64,000 bases of DNA from Spirochaetales bacterium (GTDB taxonomy: Bacteria; Spirochaetota; Spirochaetia; UBA9216), in NCBI GenBank assembly GCA_016839055.1, contig JAEKNX010000002.1, positions 186,001-250,000 of the forward strand, read 5' to 3'. Shown one piece after another: positions 1 to 8,886 of the stretch. How positions within the stretch are numbered: the stretch's first letter is position 1; each line of letters opens with the position of its first letter. Both the position numbers and the translations under genes were made by a program. The notes under the pieces were generated by a model that saw nothing but the letters and a program-made list of their open reading frames with translations, was not told the origin of the DNA and made no database searches.

Positions 1-446
1 TGAGTGAGCTTGTCGATGTTCAAAATGAAATGAAGACCCTCGGGTATCTGAATGTTTCCATAGGAGACGAATTGTCAGATGCATTGAAAAACTTCAAATA
101 TATAGAAGAAGAAAACAAGGAAGACTCTATTGTTGAGATGATAAGGGCACATCAGCTTTGGGTTGAACGTATTGAGAAACATATCAACGGAACAGATAAG
201 ATTGATGTTTCAGCAGTCGGGGATCATCATGATTGCGCGCTCGGAAAATGGCTCAACGGCAATTCCTATGAAATTCCGGAATTAAAAGAAGTATATAGTG
301 AATTACTTATTTTTCACGAAGAACTGCATAGGCTTGTCAGGGAAATTGTCGAAGCCGGAAATGTTGAGGATGATGATAAATTGACAAGGCTAAAAACCCT
401 GTCGCATGAAGTTATAAAAAAGCTGCTTGGGTTGAACGTTAATTGA
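1..446 (+). CDS. Methyl-accepting chemotaxis protein, C-terminal end with CZB domain (partial)
   Basis: The frame is open to the left edge of the window, so this is the 3' end of a longer gene; the first in-frame ATG at 30 is probably internal. The visible protein holds the chemoreceptor zinc-binding (CZB) pattern: a HQLWVERIEKHI helix, then DHHDCALGKWLNG, then the later HEELHRL helix. CZB domains bind zinc through three His and one Cys and usually sit at the C-terminus of cytoplasmic or membrane chemoreceptors, sometimes of diguanylate cyclases. The residues before the CZB domain (SELVDVQNEMKTLGYLN) do not decide between these hosts. It is followed by convergent transport genes. Confidence 0.8.
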   Translation, partial: SELVDVQNEMKTLGYLNVSIGDELSDALKNFKYIEEENKEDSIVEMIRAHQLWVERIEKHINGTDKIDVSAVGDHHDCALGKWLNGNSYEIPELKEVYSELLIFHEELHRLVREIVEAGNVEDDDKLTRLKTLSHEVIKKLLGLNVN

Positions 447-456
447 TTAATCGGAA

Positions 457-1341
457 TCAGTCGGCGGCTTTCAGTCGCTGAAGAAGCCGACCGAAGAATG
501 CCGCGCAGCTGAATGTAAGAATAAAGTACAGCCCGGTTATCACTATCCAGGTTTCGAATGATGCATAGGTGGAAGCCATTACCTGCATTCCCTGAAAGGA
601 GAGCTCTGGAACCGAGATGACCGAGACTATAGCAGAGTCCTTTATTGTTGATATGAACTGGCCCGACAGCGGCGGGAGCACATTTCTCAGCGCCTGCGGA
701 AGGATTATGTGGCGGAACTGCCGGTAGCGTGACAGGCCTATAGCGTGTCCCGCCTCCCATTGCCCCTTGGGGATGCTTTCGATTCCGGCCCTGACAATCT
801 CGGTGATATATGCGCCTTCATAGAGCGCAATGCTGAGCACGGCCGACAGGAATTCATTAAACAGGCTGGGTTTTATGAATATGACCGTCAGGATTGACTG
901 GATAACAGGTCCTGAGGCTTTTACAAGCTCTTCGAGACCGAGATTGTCCAGAATCTGGCTGCTGAAAAAAAAGTAGAAGATGAATACCAGTACAAGCGGC
1001 GGGATGTTCCTGATTAGATCAACATAAACCCTGCTGATGACTCTTCCGAAAAGTTCCGTGTGTACTCTGAGAATGCCCATGACGATGCCTATAGCGGTTC
1101 CGAGGATAATCCCCCAGATACTCAGTTTTATCGTCATGATGAAGCCTGAGAAGATTGCCGCCGATACCCAGCGTCCGAGTTTGTCGTCAAATCGGAATAT
1201 GTATTTCGGAAGGATCTCCCAGGCCCATTCATATCTTATAGTTACTTTGATACGGTAGACTATATAGATCACCAGTACTGCAGCTAATCCGAGAATGATA
1301 AAATCAGCCTTTTTTAGTTTTCTTTTATTGTTCGATTTCAT
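457..1341 (-). CDS. Polar amino-acid ABC transporter permease (HisM/GlnP family)
   Basis: A 294-residue inner-membrane permease with a charged N-terminus, an unusually long N-terminal hydrophobic extension and the core BPD_transp_1 fold. The EAA loop reads GAYITEIVRAGIESIPKGQW followed by EAGHAIGL, the site that docks the ATPase. It is the last gene of a four-gene minus-strand operon (permease, ATPase, binding protein, permease). It begins 22 nt after the binding-protein gene. Two different permeases in one operon suggest a heterodimeric channel, as in HisQM. The substrate cannot be read from the sequence. Confidence 0.9.
   Translation of the reverse strand: MKSNNKRKLKKADFIILGLAAVLVIYIVYRIKVTIRYEWAWEILPKYIFRFDDKLGRWVSAAIFSGFIMTIKLSIWGIILGTAIGIVMGILRVHTELFGRVISRVYVDLIRNIPPLVLVFIFYFFFSSQILDNLGLEELVKASGPVIQSILTVIFIKPSLFNEFLSAVLSIALYEGAYITEIVRAGIESIPKGQWEAGHAIGLSRYRQFRHIILPQALRNVLPPLSGQFISTIKDSAIVSVISVPELSFQGMQVMASTYASFETWIVITGLYFILTFSCAAFFGRLLQRLKAAD
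460..491. terminator. Hairpin between convergent genes
   Basis: GTCGGC at 460-465 pairs with GCCGAC at 486-491, with TTTCAG/CTGAAG pairing inside. It lies at the convergent ends of the CZB gene and the ABC permease, partly inside the permease's last codons. There is no clear T-run on either strand, so its role as a terminator is uncertain. Confidence 0.35.
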
Positions 1342-1363
1342 CAGCCGCCAGTTTTCTGATATA

Positions 1364-2224
1364 TCAACTCGAGCCTAAATCTACCTGACTCATCCATTCT
1401 TCACCCATGAACCAGTATCGGTATCTTTCATCGAGAAAACCGTCGGCCCACTTGAGGGTAATCCAGTTATTAAGGAAATTCATGAAATCATGCTCACCCT
1501 TTCTCACCGCGAAGGCTATAGGCTCATCACGGAAAATTTCAGGTTCAATCGGAATATAGAGTTTATCAGAATATTTTTCGGCCTGAAGTTGCGGGAAGGG
1601 AAATGATGATACCCATGCGTCAACCCTGCCGTTCAGCAATTCCTGAATACCCTGCGGTTCATCATCGAAGAGCCTTACCTCGGCATTTGGCATGAACTGC
1701 TTTATAGCAACCGCACCCGTGCTGCCGGTCCTTGTGGCCAGAATAATTTCAGGTTTGTTGAAATCTTCGAGACTCGAAAGGCCCCCGGCCCTGTCTTTGT
1801 TGGCAACAATGGACTGTCCGCTGTATTCATAAGCGTCGGTGAAGTTTACGGAGATATTTCTCTCCGGTGTTATCGACATGCCGCCTACTATGATGTCGAA
1901 TTTCCCGGTTAGAAGGGCAGGGATGATTCCCGACCACTTTGTCTGGATGAATTCAATCTCAACACCCATGTCAGCCGCAAGCTGATTGGCGACATCAACT
2001 TCAAAACCTATTAGATTACCCGTTTGATCCAGCATTGCCCATGGAACAAAGGTAGATAAACCGACTTTCAGGCTGCCCCGTTTGACAATCTCATCAAGCT
2101 GGCCGACTTGGCTCTTTTCTTCAGCAGAGGCCGTATTGTTACTTTGGTTTCCGCATGAAACCAGCATTAACCCGAGTAGTACCAAAAGGAAAACCACCGA
2201 GTTCCTTAACATTTTCTCCTTCAT
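1364..2224 (-). CDS. Amino-acid ABC transporter substrate-binding lipoprotein
   Basis: A family-3 extracellular solute-binding protein (PBPb/SBP_bac_3). A lipoprotein signal peptide ends in the lipobox LVSC, so the mature protein should be lipid-anchored outside the inner membrane. Typical family motifs are GFEVDVANQLAADMG, IIPALLTGKFDIIVGGMSIT and the later GSTGAVAIKQFMP. I chose the ATG at 2224: GGAGG at 2235-2231 lies 6 nt upstream of it but abuts the earlier in-frame ATG at 2230. With this start the gene overlaps the ATPase stop codon (TAATG), implying translational coupling. Confidence 0.9.
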   Translation of the reverse strand: MKEKMLRNSVVFLLVLLGLMLVSCGNQSNNTASAEEKSQVGQLDEIVKRGSLKVGLSTFVPWAMLDQTGNLIGFEVDVANQLAADMGVEIEFIQTKWSGIIPALLTGKFDIIVGGMSITPERNISVNFTDAYEYSGQSIVANKDRAGGLSSLEDFNKPEIILATRTGSTGAVAIKQFMPNAEVRLFDDEPQGIQELLNGRVDAWVSSFPFPQLQAEKYSDKLYIPIEPEIFRDEPIAFAVRKGEHDFMNFLNNWITLKWADGFLDERYRYWFMGEEWMSQVDLGSS

Positions 2225-2991
2225 TAACATCCTCCATTGTGTAATATTTTACTTAAAAACTGTTTAGATCGTTTTTCTTCAGGATTATCGAAAAAGTCAT
2301 CTATACTGTTTTCTTCTACAATTTTCCCCTCGTCCATAAATATAATCCTGTCGCCGACTTCCCGCGCGAATCCCATTTCATGGGTAACCACAAGCATGGT
2401 CATTCCTTCATGCGCCAGATCTTTCATAACCTCCAGAACCTCTCCGACCATTTCCGGATCGAGGGCGCTCGTTGGTTCGTCAAAAAGCATGATGAGCGGG
2501 TTCATCGCAAGGGCGCGGGCGATTGCCACTCTCTGCTGCTGTCCGCCGCTCAGCTGCCGGGGATAGGCGTCAATCTTGTCATAGATGCCGACTTTTTTAA
2601 GCAGCTCGTCGGTTATCTGGTCCGCCTCAGCCTGATTCTGTTTCCTGACATGCCTAGGACCTATTCTGATATTGTCACCGACAGTCATATGGGGAAAGAG
2701 GTTGAAGTTCTGAAAGACCATTCCTACTTCGGTTCTGATTTTGAGGCGGTTGTGATGATGCCCATCGAGAGGAGTGTTGTCGATGGTAATTGAACCTTCA
2801 TCAATCTCCTCCAGACCGTTTAAACAGCGGAGCAGGGTTGATTTTCCTGAACCGGAAGGCCCTATTATTACAACAACTTCCTTCTGTTTGACCTCAAGGC
2901 TGACTTTTTCAAGGGCTTTTATATCACGGCTGAAAGTTTTCGAGATGTTCTTGGTGCTGATTATCGTGTCACCTGTAATCTTGCTGTTCAT
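2224..2991 (-). CDS. Polar amino-acid ABC transporter ATP-binding protein (GlnQ/HisP family)
   Basis: A 255-residue ABC ATPase energising the adjacent permeases. Walker [10 protein letters not shown] is at about residues 44-52. The Q-loop ([13 protein letters not shown]), the signature LSGGQQQR, Walker [15 protein letters not shown] and the H-loop [10 protein letters not shown] follow in order. The sequence is typical of polar amino-acid importers. The start overlaps the upstream permease by 4 nt and the stop overlaps the binding-protein start, so the complex is probably made from one transcript. Confidence 0.95.
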   Translation of the reverse strand: MNSKITGDTIISTKNISKTFSRDIKALEKVSLEVKQKEVVVIIGPSGSGKSTLLRCLNGLEEIDEGSITIDNTPLDGHHHNRLKIRTEVGMVFQNFNLFPHMTVGDNIRIGPRHVRKQNQAEADQITDELLKKVGIYDKIDAYPRQLSGGQQQRVAIARALAMNPLIMLFDEPTSALDPEMVGEVLEVMKDLAHEGMTMLVVTHEMGFAREVGDRIIFMDEGKIVEENSIDDFFDNPEEKRSKQFLSKILHNGGC

Positions 2992-3833
2992 AAATCAACC
3001 TTTTTTAGTCGTCTTTCAAATATCATAATAATCTGTGACAGTGCAATATTGATTATAAGATAGACTGCGGCTACAGTAAACCAGATTTCAAAGGTTAGAA
3101 AAGTTTCAGAGATGGCAACCTGTCCGCGCATAGTCAGATCATAGATTGCTATAGTCGAGACAAGGGCGGAATCTTTGATCAACGAGATAGCCTGACTTGC
3201 CAGCATAGGCAGAACCTGCCTGAATGCCTGAGGAAGAATTATCAGCCTATAGACGAGTCCCTTCGGAAGCCCTAGGCTGTGCGCCGCCTCCCATTGTCCC
3301 CTCTCTATGGAAATTATTCCTGAACGTATTATTTCAGAAGTATAGGCGCCCTCGAAAAGGCTGAGCGCCAGTATGGCCGATGGGAGTCTTCCTATTCCGA
3401 GGATCGGAGAGATAACAAAATACATGAGAAATAACTGTATAAGAAGCGGGGTGTTTCTGATGAGTTCAAGATAAACTCTCGAAATAAAGACTGCTGTTAT
3501 AGATTCGGATAAACGTAAGAGTGCCGTTGCAAACCCGATAATTACCGTTAGACATAGAGAAATTACCGAGATGAAAAGCGTCACGCTGAGGCCTTTAAGC
3601 AGGGGACCGGCTGATATTCCGGTCTTTGTCTTTAAAAGCAGGTAATCCGGGAGTCTGTACCACTGCCACCGGTAATTTAGTCCTTTTAATCCGGGTGCTA
3701 TTATGAGTATAATTACAGTTGAAAACAGTAGAAATTTTACGGTTTCATAAAATAAAGGCTGTCTTACTTTCAGTATATTGAGGTGCCGATGCAGCTTAGT
3801 TATTTTTTCAGAAACACTCTGAAAAATATTCAT
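2988..3833 (-). CDS. Polar amino-acid ABC transporter permease (first gene of operon)
   Basis: An inner-membrane permease with the BPD_transp_1 fold and the EAA loop [20 protein letters not shown] followed by EAAHSLGL. The frame runs upstream to 3860 through a TTG and an ATG at 3851. I prefer the ATG at 3833 because a near-consensus promoter (3839-3867) would start transcription at this codon; upstream codons lie inside the promoter. No Shine-Dalgarno sequence precedes it, so the mRNA would be leaderless. It is 37% or so different in outline from the second permease of the operon by eye, consistent with two distinct subunits rather than a duplicate. Confidence 0.85.
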   Translation of the reverse strand: MNIFQSVSEKITKLHRHLNILKVRQPLFYETVKFLLFSTVIILIIAPGLKGLNYRWQWYRLPDYLLLKTKTGISAGPLLKGLSVTLFISVISLCLTVIIGFATALLRLSESITAVFISRVYLELIRNTPLLIQLFLMYFVISPILGIGRLPSAILALSLFEGAYTSEIIRSGIISIERGQWEAAHSLGLPKGLVYRLIILPQAFRQVLPMLASQAISLIKDSALVSTIAIYDLTMRGQVAISETFLTFEIWFTVAAVYLIINIALSQIIMIFERRLKKVDL

Positions 3834-3838
3834 ACGAA

Positions 3839-3867
3839 ATATTAGTTCCATATAGAACAAAAGTCAA
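3839..3867 (-). promoter_or_regulatory. Sigma-70 promoter of the amino-acid ABC operon
   Basis: On the minus strand, -35 TTGACT (3867-3862), a 17-nt spacer and -10 TAATAT (3844-3839). The ATG at 3833 is 6 nt beyond the -10, so the transcript is predicted to begin at or next to the start codon. Confidence 0.7.
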
Positions 3868-3891
3868 GGCTTAGGATTAATTATTACTTAA

Positions 3892-4046
3892 GGAGGGAAT
3901 TCCAAAAATCAGGGATATTTGAAATTTCAACTTTAGATTTAAATGAAGTTTTTTGACAACTTGTTATGCTATAATAGTTTAGCTTCTTGTTGTCAAAAAC
4001 ACTTCAAAGGCTTTGTGAAAAATAATCGATTTTTTACAGAGCCTCT
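3892..4046 (+). repeat. Three-hairpin dispersed repeat, copy A
   Basis: Three consecutive imperfect hairpins. The first is 3896-3909/3915-3928 with loop caggg. The second has arms 3945-3960 and 3989-4005 (GAAGTTTTTTGACAAC against GTTGTCAAAAACACTTC) around a 28-nt spacer. The third is 4006-4023/4029-4046 with loop aatcg. The reverse complement of 7736-7881 aligns along its whole length, including a shared TTGTCAAAAA and CAAAGGC block. It fills most of the gap between the ABC operon and the MttB-family gene, ending 15 nt before the latter's start. Confidence 0.75.
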
Positions 4047-4060
4047 AAGGAGTAAGGGAT

Positions 4061-5389
4061 TTGGGACAGCTGATACTTAGAACACTCACGGAAGAACAGC
4101 TTTCTATGATTGACGATTCGGTTTTCAGAATACTTCGTGAAGTCGGCATGAGGGTTGATGATGAGGCGGCAGAAAAACTGCTGCTTCAAAACGGATGCCT
4201 TAGAAGCAGAGAGGGCAGGCTGCTGTTTCCGCCTGATGTTGTCTACAGTGCCATCGAGAACGTGCCTGCTGAAATCAGAATTTATGACCGCGATGGCAAC
4301 CCCACCGTAAGCAACAGGGGGCGAAGCTGTCTTTCAATAGGGCTGAACTGCATGAACATCTTTGATCGGAAGATCGGCTGCCAGCGCCCCGGACTCCTCC
4401 AGGATGTCAGGGATGCGGCGCGCGTCTGTGACAGGCTTGGGGGAATAGATATGGCTGCAGCCCTGTATACCCCGACTGATATCACGCCTGAGCATCAGGC
4501 TCTAGCGGCGGTTGCCGCGGTTACTGATGAAACATCAAAACCGGTTGCCTTTACTGCACATGATCATAAGGGGGCTGAGGCTGTGTGGGAGCATCTTGCC
4601 TCTGAAGCCGGAGGCTGGACGAAGTTCACTTTGAAGCCGTCAGGACTCGACCTCACCGGACCTACTTCACCTCTTTTTATCGGGACTGAGGCGGTACGAA
4701 GACTCAGATATGCCGCCTCGAAGAACCTTCCGGTAGTCTGCTATCCGGGAATAATTCCGGGGGCCTCCTCTCCTGTGACTCTCTCCGGCGCGGTTGCCCA
4801 GTCCTCGGCTGAGGTTCTTGCCGGCATTGTTATTCACCAGCTGGAAAACCCCGGCGCACCGGTCTTGTCCGGCTCGGCGGTGCTTCCTATGGATATGCGC
4901 CGCGGTGTCATTACCTATGGTTCGCCGGAGTACTCGCTCGCCTGTTCTGCCGCCGTCGATTATTTTAACATGCTGGGGATTCCAAGCTGGATAGGCGGCG
5001 GATGTTCCGATTCTCACCGGCCCGACAGTCAGGCGGCGGCTGAGGCGATGATGAGCATGAATATGGCAGTGCTGTCGGGAACGTCCTTCATTCATAATGC
5101 CGGCTATCTTTCCTCGGGCAGAACCGGATCACTCGAGATGATTGTACTCGCGGACGAGCTGCTTAGGATGAGTACACGGCTTGGGAATGGGCTCGACTGC
5201 TCGTGCGAGGCAATAGGATTTGACCTGATTAAGAGTGCGGCCGTTGACGGCGATTACATGGGCAGCGGGCATACCATAGAGAGGATGAGGACGGAAATGT
5301 TCTTCCCCGATTTTTTTCCGAGAGCAGAAGAATCTGATGGCCGGGAACTCTGGAAATTAGTCGTCGAAAAACTGGAATCTATTCTTTGA
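4061..5389 (+). CDS. MttB-superfamily corrinoid methyltransferase, non-pyrrolysine type
   Basis: A 442-residue member of the trimethylamine methyltransferase family (COG5598). These TIM-barrel enzymes move a methyl group from a methylamine or quaternary amine to a corrinoid protein. The N-terminal ILREVGMRVDDEAAEKLL segment and the PTSPLFIGTEAVRRLRYA and YGSPEYSLACSAA stretches fit the family. No in-frame amber codon occurs, so it is not the pyrrolysine-dependent form. Known non-pyrrolysine members demethylate glycine betaine, proline betaine or carnitine. Translation starts at TTG with AAGGAG 8 nt upstream. No corrinoid protein or activase gene lies nearby. The amino-acid ABC operon upstream might supply substrate (inference). 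Its 3' end overlaps the convergent EFR1 gene by 11 nt. Confidence 0.8.
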   Translation: MGQLILRTLTEEQLSMIDDSVFRILREVGMRVDDEAAEKLLLQNGCLRSREGRLLFPPDVVYSAIENVPAEIRIYDRDGNPTVSNRGRSCLSIGLNCMNIFDRKIGCQRPGLLQDVRDAARVCDRLGGIDMAAALYTPTDITPEHQALAAVAAVTDETSKPVAFTAHDHKGAEAVWEHLASEAGGWTKFTLKPSGLDLTGPTSPLFIGTEAVRRLRYAASKNLPVVCYPGIIPGASSPVTLSGAVAQSSAEVLAGIVIHQLENPGAPVLSGSAVLPMDMRRGVITYGSPEYSLACSAAVDYFNMLGIPSWIGGGCSDSHRPDSQAAAEAMMSMNMAVLSGTSFIHNAGYLSSGRTGSLEMIVLADELLRMSTRLGNGLDCSCEAIGFDLIKSAAVDGDYMGSGHTIERMRTEMFFPDFFPRAEESDGRELWKLVVEKLESIL

Positions 5390-6233
5390 GAACAGCCGGA
5401 TTAAAATTCTCTACCGGGCCCCGGTAGGGCAAGTTCCGGCAGGGAGGAACGGGTCTGAAGCTTTTATTATTATACCTAACGGCTGAGGCAGGGCAGTAGT
5501 TATAGCATCTGAGGCAGAGGCTGCATTTTCCGAGAAACTCAGGAAATCCGCCGTTTACCGTCCTGATGTTTTCTGAGGGGCATAGCTTGACACATTTACC
5601 GCAGGCTGTGCATCTCTCTTCGTCAATAGTAAGACTATTCTGATACGATGGCAGAATTTTTCGGTACGGTCTCCGCTGCATCAGACCCATTAAATTCCAG
5701 AAGACGGAAGTCCCCTGACGCCAATCTTTTCCGTTCAAGATTAGGAGGGCCAGTTTATTTAGCCGGATTTCTGCTTTATCAAGTATTTTACCGAGGATGT
5801 TGTAATTATTGGTATATTTGAATAGAAAGCCGGGAATGGATATATTGTTCGGCATTCTGATGTGGACCGCCCATTTTATCTGATAGCCTTTTTCTTCTAT
5901 CAGCCAGTGTTCGAGCCATGCTCCGTCTCCGGAGTACATCATCTGTGTGCAGATGATTCCGAAAGGCACTGGCAGATCTTTCGCGAATGAAGATGCCTCA
6001 GGAATCATCCTTATGAAGTCCTTAATCGGCTCCGGCCTGTCAGAACCGTAAACGGGATAGGCGAGGAAAATGATATCAGAGTTCCGGATTTTTGATAATA
6101 AAAGTGCAGGAGGCTGCTCAATAGAGACGCGCTCCGCCTTAAAGCCGAGATTGGATAATTGGTCTGCGAATTTCCCGGCGGCCCACCAGGTGTTGCCGGT
6201 TCCGGAAAAATAGAAAATTGATATTTTTCCCAT
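5379..6233 (-). CDS. EFR1-family flavodoxin/ferredoxin fusion
   Basis: A 284-residue electron carrier. The N-terminus is flavodoxin-like: IFYFSGTGNTWWAAG is the FMN phosphate loop, followed by AYPVYGSDRP. The C-terminus carries two 4Fe-4S motifs, CTACGKCVKLCP and CSLCLRCYNYCP, about 25 residues apart, so it resembles a bacterial 2[4Fe-4S] ferredoxin. This flavodoxin-plus-ferredoxin order defines the EFR1 family. Its partners are unknown; the convergent MttB-like gene may need low-potential reduction to reactivate a corrinoid, but that is only a guess. No Shine-Dalgarno sequence precedes the ATG; an extended -10 ends 7 nt upstream. Confidence 0.85.
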   Translation of the reverse strand: MGKISIFYFSGTGNTWWAAGKFADQLSNLGFKAERVSIEQPPALLLSKIRNSDIIFLAYPVYGSDRPEPIKDFIRMIPEASSFAKDLPVPFGIICTQMMYSGDGAWLEHWLIEEKGYQIKWAVHIRMPNNISIPGFLFKYTNNYNILGKILDKAEIRLNKLALLILNGKDWRQGTSVFWNLMGLMQRRPYRKILPSYQNSLTIDEERCTACGKCVKLCPSENIRTVNGGFPEFLGKCSLCLRCYNYCPASAVRYNNKSFRPVPPCRNLPYRGPVENFNPAVLKE

Positions 6234-6239
6234 ACATTA

Positions 6240-6248
6240 ATCTTACCA
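6240..6248 (-). promoter_or_regulatory. Extended -10 promoter of the EFR1 gene
   Basis: Minus-strand TGGTAAGAT (6248-6240) fits an extended -10 element. The predicted +1, 7 nt downstream, is the A of the ATG at 6233. No good -35 hexamer is seen. Confidence 0.45.
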
Positions 6249-6305
6249 CAAAACTACAGCAGTGATATATTGTAATTAACATTAAGAGATGATTAAAGAG
6301 GGTTT

Positions 6306-7736
6306 ATGCGTAAACAGACAAAAATAGTAGCAACAATTTCCGACAGAAACTGCGGAACAGATTTTATTCGTGAGCTGGTAAACCGCGGAGTAGATGTTTT
6401 CAGGTTGAATACGGCTCATCAGAGTACTGAAGACTCGCTGAAAGTTATTAAGAATATCCGGAGTGTTTCGGAATTTACCGGAATTCTAATTGATACAAAG
6501 GGTCCTGAAATCCGTACAATCGGAATTAAAGAAGAACTTCATGTTAAAACCGGTGATCGTGTCGTTTTTACCGCGGCCCAGATTGACAGGCTGAAAGATG
6601 AGAATAAAATACCACACATTCCTGTCTCCTATGATCGGATTGCCGAGGATGTTCCCGCAGGATCCGAAATACTTATTGATGATGGAGATATCAGCTTCAA
6701 GGTAACAGAAAAGAAAAATAGCCGCTTATATGCTATAGCAGAAAATGACGGCATTATTAAAAATAAGAAGAGTGTGAATATTCCCGGGGTTCATCTTAAT
6801 CTGCCTGCGCTGACAGATAAAGACAGAGATTATATTCGGTTCGCGGCAGAGAGCGGAGTTGACTTTATAGCGCATTCTTTTGTGCGGAATGCCGATGATA
6901 TTGCCGAGATTACAAGTATCCTGGAAGGATACAACAGTAAAATTAAAATAATCGCCAAGATAGAAAACAGGGAAGGCGTTAACAACGCCAAGAGTATTAT
7001 TGAAGTATGTCACGGCATAATGGTTGCTAGAGGTGATCTTGGAATTGAAATACCGGCTGAAGAGGTTCCAGCAATCCAGAAACATCTGATTAAGCTCTGT
7101 GTTAAAAGGGCAAAGCCGGTAATAACAGCAACCCAGATGCTTCAGTCCATGATAGAAAATCCCCGTCCTACAAGAGCGGAAGTAAGCGATGTGGCCAATG
7201 CTGTGCTCGACGGATCGGCCGCTCTCATGCTCAGCGGTGAAACCGCGTATGGGAAATATCCGCTTGAATCAGTCGAGACCATGGTAAGGGTAGCCAGAGC
7301 TGCTGAGGAAAGCCGCAGGGGAATCTGGAAACACGGTCTGGTTGAGAATACAGGAAGCGTTAGACGTTTTCTAGTTGAATCGGCGATAGAGGCGTCGGAA
7401 AAACTGCCTATCAGGGCGATAATTGTTCATACCTATTCAGGCTTGACCGCGAGACTTGTTTCCTCTTTCAGAGGGAGGATTCCCATCCACGTCAGATGCC
7501 ATGACATGCTGGTAGCCCGGGAGCTGTCGCTGTCATACGGATTGTATCCTGAGTTGATTGAACTCCCTGAATCGACAGATCAGCTCATCTCCGACGCGGC
7601 TAATACCCTGCTCAGTGAAGGACTCGTTAATGAGGATGATCTTGTTGTGGTTCTTGCCGGCAGTCCCCCGCTTAAAACGAATGAATCAAATATGATTGAA
7701 ATAAATACGGTCTCGCAGTTTATCTCTGATAATTGA
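6306..7736 (+). CDS. pyk: Pyruvate kinase
   Basis: A 476-residue pyruvate kinase, converting phosphoenolpyruvate and ADP to pyruvate and ATP in the last step of glycolysis. Recognisable family blocks are RKQTKIVATISDRN at the N-terminus, IDTKGPEIRT, the IIAKIENREG block, MVARGDLGIEIP, and the ATQMLQSMIENPRPTRAE and LSGETAYGKYP signatures. The C-terminal regulatory domain is complete, giving the usual length. GAGG lies just upstream of the ATG. The hairpin-rich repeat B begins at its stop codon and may terminate or stabilise the transcript. Confidence 0.97.
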   Translation: MRKQTKIVATISDRNCGTDFIRELVNRGVDVFRLNTAHQSTEDSLKVIKNIRSVSEFTGILIDTKGPEIRTIGIKEELHVKTGDRVVFTAAQIDRLKDENKIPHIPVSYDRIAEDVPAGSEILIDDGDISFKVTEKKNSRLYAIAENDGIIKNKKSVNIPGVHLNLPALTDKDRDYIRFAAESGVDFIAHSFVRNADDIAEITSILEGYNSKIKIIAKIENREGVNNAKSIIEVCHGIMVARGDLGIEIPAEEVPAIQKHLIKLCVKRAKPVITATQMLQSMIENPRPTRAEVSDVANAVLDGSAALMLSGETAYGKYPLESVETMVRVARAAEESRRGIWKHGLVENTGSVRRFLVESAIEASEKLPIRAIIVHTYSGLTARLVSSFRGRIPIHVRCHDMLVARELSLSYGLYPELIELPESTDQLISDAANTLLSEGLVNEDDLVVVLAGSPPLKTNESNMIEINTVSQFISDN

Positions 7737-7881
7737 GGCAATTTCGAAAATCGGTTATTTTTGAAATTGCCTTTGGAGTATTTTTGACAACCATCAGCTA
7801 ACCATATATTGTTCATCGTTCGTCAAAAAACTCCGATATCTTTGGAAACTTTTTCATAAATTCCTGATTTATGAAAAAGTT
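7736..7881 (-). repeat. Three-hairpin dispersed repeat, copy B (inverted relative to copy A)
   Basis: Hairpin 1 is 7736-7751/7757-7772, 16-nt arms with one mismatch and a 5-nt loop. Hairpin 2 pairs GGAGTATTTTTGAC (7775-7788) with GTCAAAAAACTCC (7822-7834). Hairpin 3 is a perfect 15-bp stem, 7847-7861/7867-7881, with loop tcctg. Read on the minus strand, the order and sequence match copy A at 3892-4046. It fills the gap between pyk and the next gene. Confidence 0.75.
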
Positions 7882-7917
7882 CTGATTAAGATTGCATTTA
7901 TTAAACGGAGAAAAAAT

Positions 7918-8886
7918 ATGAAAAAATTGAGATGGGGTGTATTAGGACTCAGCGGACATTACCAGAAGCGGATACATCTGCCCCTTAGTAAATTTGAAGG
8001 TGCAGAATTGTACGGCCTTGCGTCAAGAAGCCTTGAAAAAGCCGAGGCTGCGGCAGAGAGGCTGGGTTTTCGCAGGGCCTTCGGCAGCTACACCGAGTTG
8101 ATTGAATGCAGAGATATTGACGCGGTCTATATTCCGCTGCCGAATACAATGCATCTTGAGTGGATAAAGAAAGCAGCCGACGCAGGCAAACATATTATTT
8201 GTGAAAAGCCGCTTGGACTGACCGAAGAGGAGACTGAAGAAGCTTTTTCATATTGTGAGTCAAAAGGCGTATATCTCATGGAAGCATTCATGTTCCGTTT
8301 TCATCCGCAGTGGCTCAGGGTAATGGAGATAGTAAACAGTAATGAAATCGGACAAATCAAGGCCATTCAATGCGTTTTTTCATATGATAATACTGACCCT
8401 GACAACATTCGTAACAAGAAGGAGGGCGGCGGCGCTCTTCGTGATATAGGCTGTTACGGGATTGCCGTCTCGAGCCTTATTATGGAAAGGGATCCGGACG
8501 GTGTTCAGGGCTTAATTGACATCGATCCGAACTTTGAAACCGACAGGCTTACATCATTTATACTTGATTATTCAGACTGTCACAGTCTCGTTACTGTATC
8601 AACTCAGATGCAGTCTGCTCAGAACGTGAAAATTATCGGCAGCTCCGGCAGTATCGAAGTTCTTGTTCCGTTTAATACCTACATTGATGTTCCTGCCAGA
8701 GTCCGGGTTCTCAGCGGGGTAGGAGAAAGAATAATCAAGACTGAAATTGCTGATCAGTATCATGCTGAATTTAAAGCTTTTTCTGAGGCAGTATTAAATA
8801 ACGACAGTGGATTTTTAAAAAAGATGGAAGCTTTTTCAAAAAGAAACCAAAGGGTTATTGATGCTGTGTTTAAGGCCGGGAGATAG
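7918..8886 (+). CDS. Gfo/Idh/MocA-family NAD(P)-dependent oxidoreductase
   Basis: A 322-residue oxidoreductase. The N-terminal Rossmann fold opens with RWGVLGLSG, a slightly atypical GxGxxG, and the catalytic-region motif is HIICEKPLGL. The C-terminal sheet domain follows (MEAFMFRFHPQW). Family members oxidise or reduce sugars, inositols or related polyols. A clear GGAG lies upstream of the ATG. The SorC regulator gene starts on the nucleotide after its stop, so the two are probably one operon and the substrate may be the SorC effector or a relative. The exact substrate is unknown. Confidence 0.9.
   Translation: MKKLRWGVLGLSGHYQKRIHLPLSKFEGAELYGLASRSLEKAEAAAERLGFRRAFGSYTELIECRDIDAVYIPLPNTMHLEWIKKAADAGKHIICEKPLGLTEEETEEAFSYCESKGVYLMEAFMFRFHPQWLRVMEIVNSNEIGQIKAIQCVFSYDNTDPDNIRNKKEGGGALRDIGCYGIAVSSLIMERDPDGVQGLIDIDPNFETDRLTSFILDYSDCHSLVTVSTQMQSAQNVKIIGSSGSIEVLVPFNTYIDVPARVRVLSGVGERIIKTEIADQYHAEFKAFSEAVLNNDSGFLKKMEAFSKRNQRVIDAVFKAGR

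Noticed and set aside
314-760. Long open frame opposite the CZB gene and permease end
   Set aside because: It covers two well-recognised genes in other frames and its translation resembles no protein.
3953-3975. TTGACA and TATAAT inside repeat copy A as a promoter for the MttB-like gene
   Set aside because: The hexamers are only 11 nt apart, and the TTGACA belongs to a hairpin arm conserved in copy B without the TATAAT.
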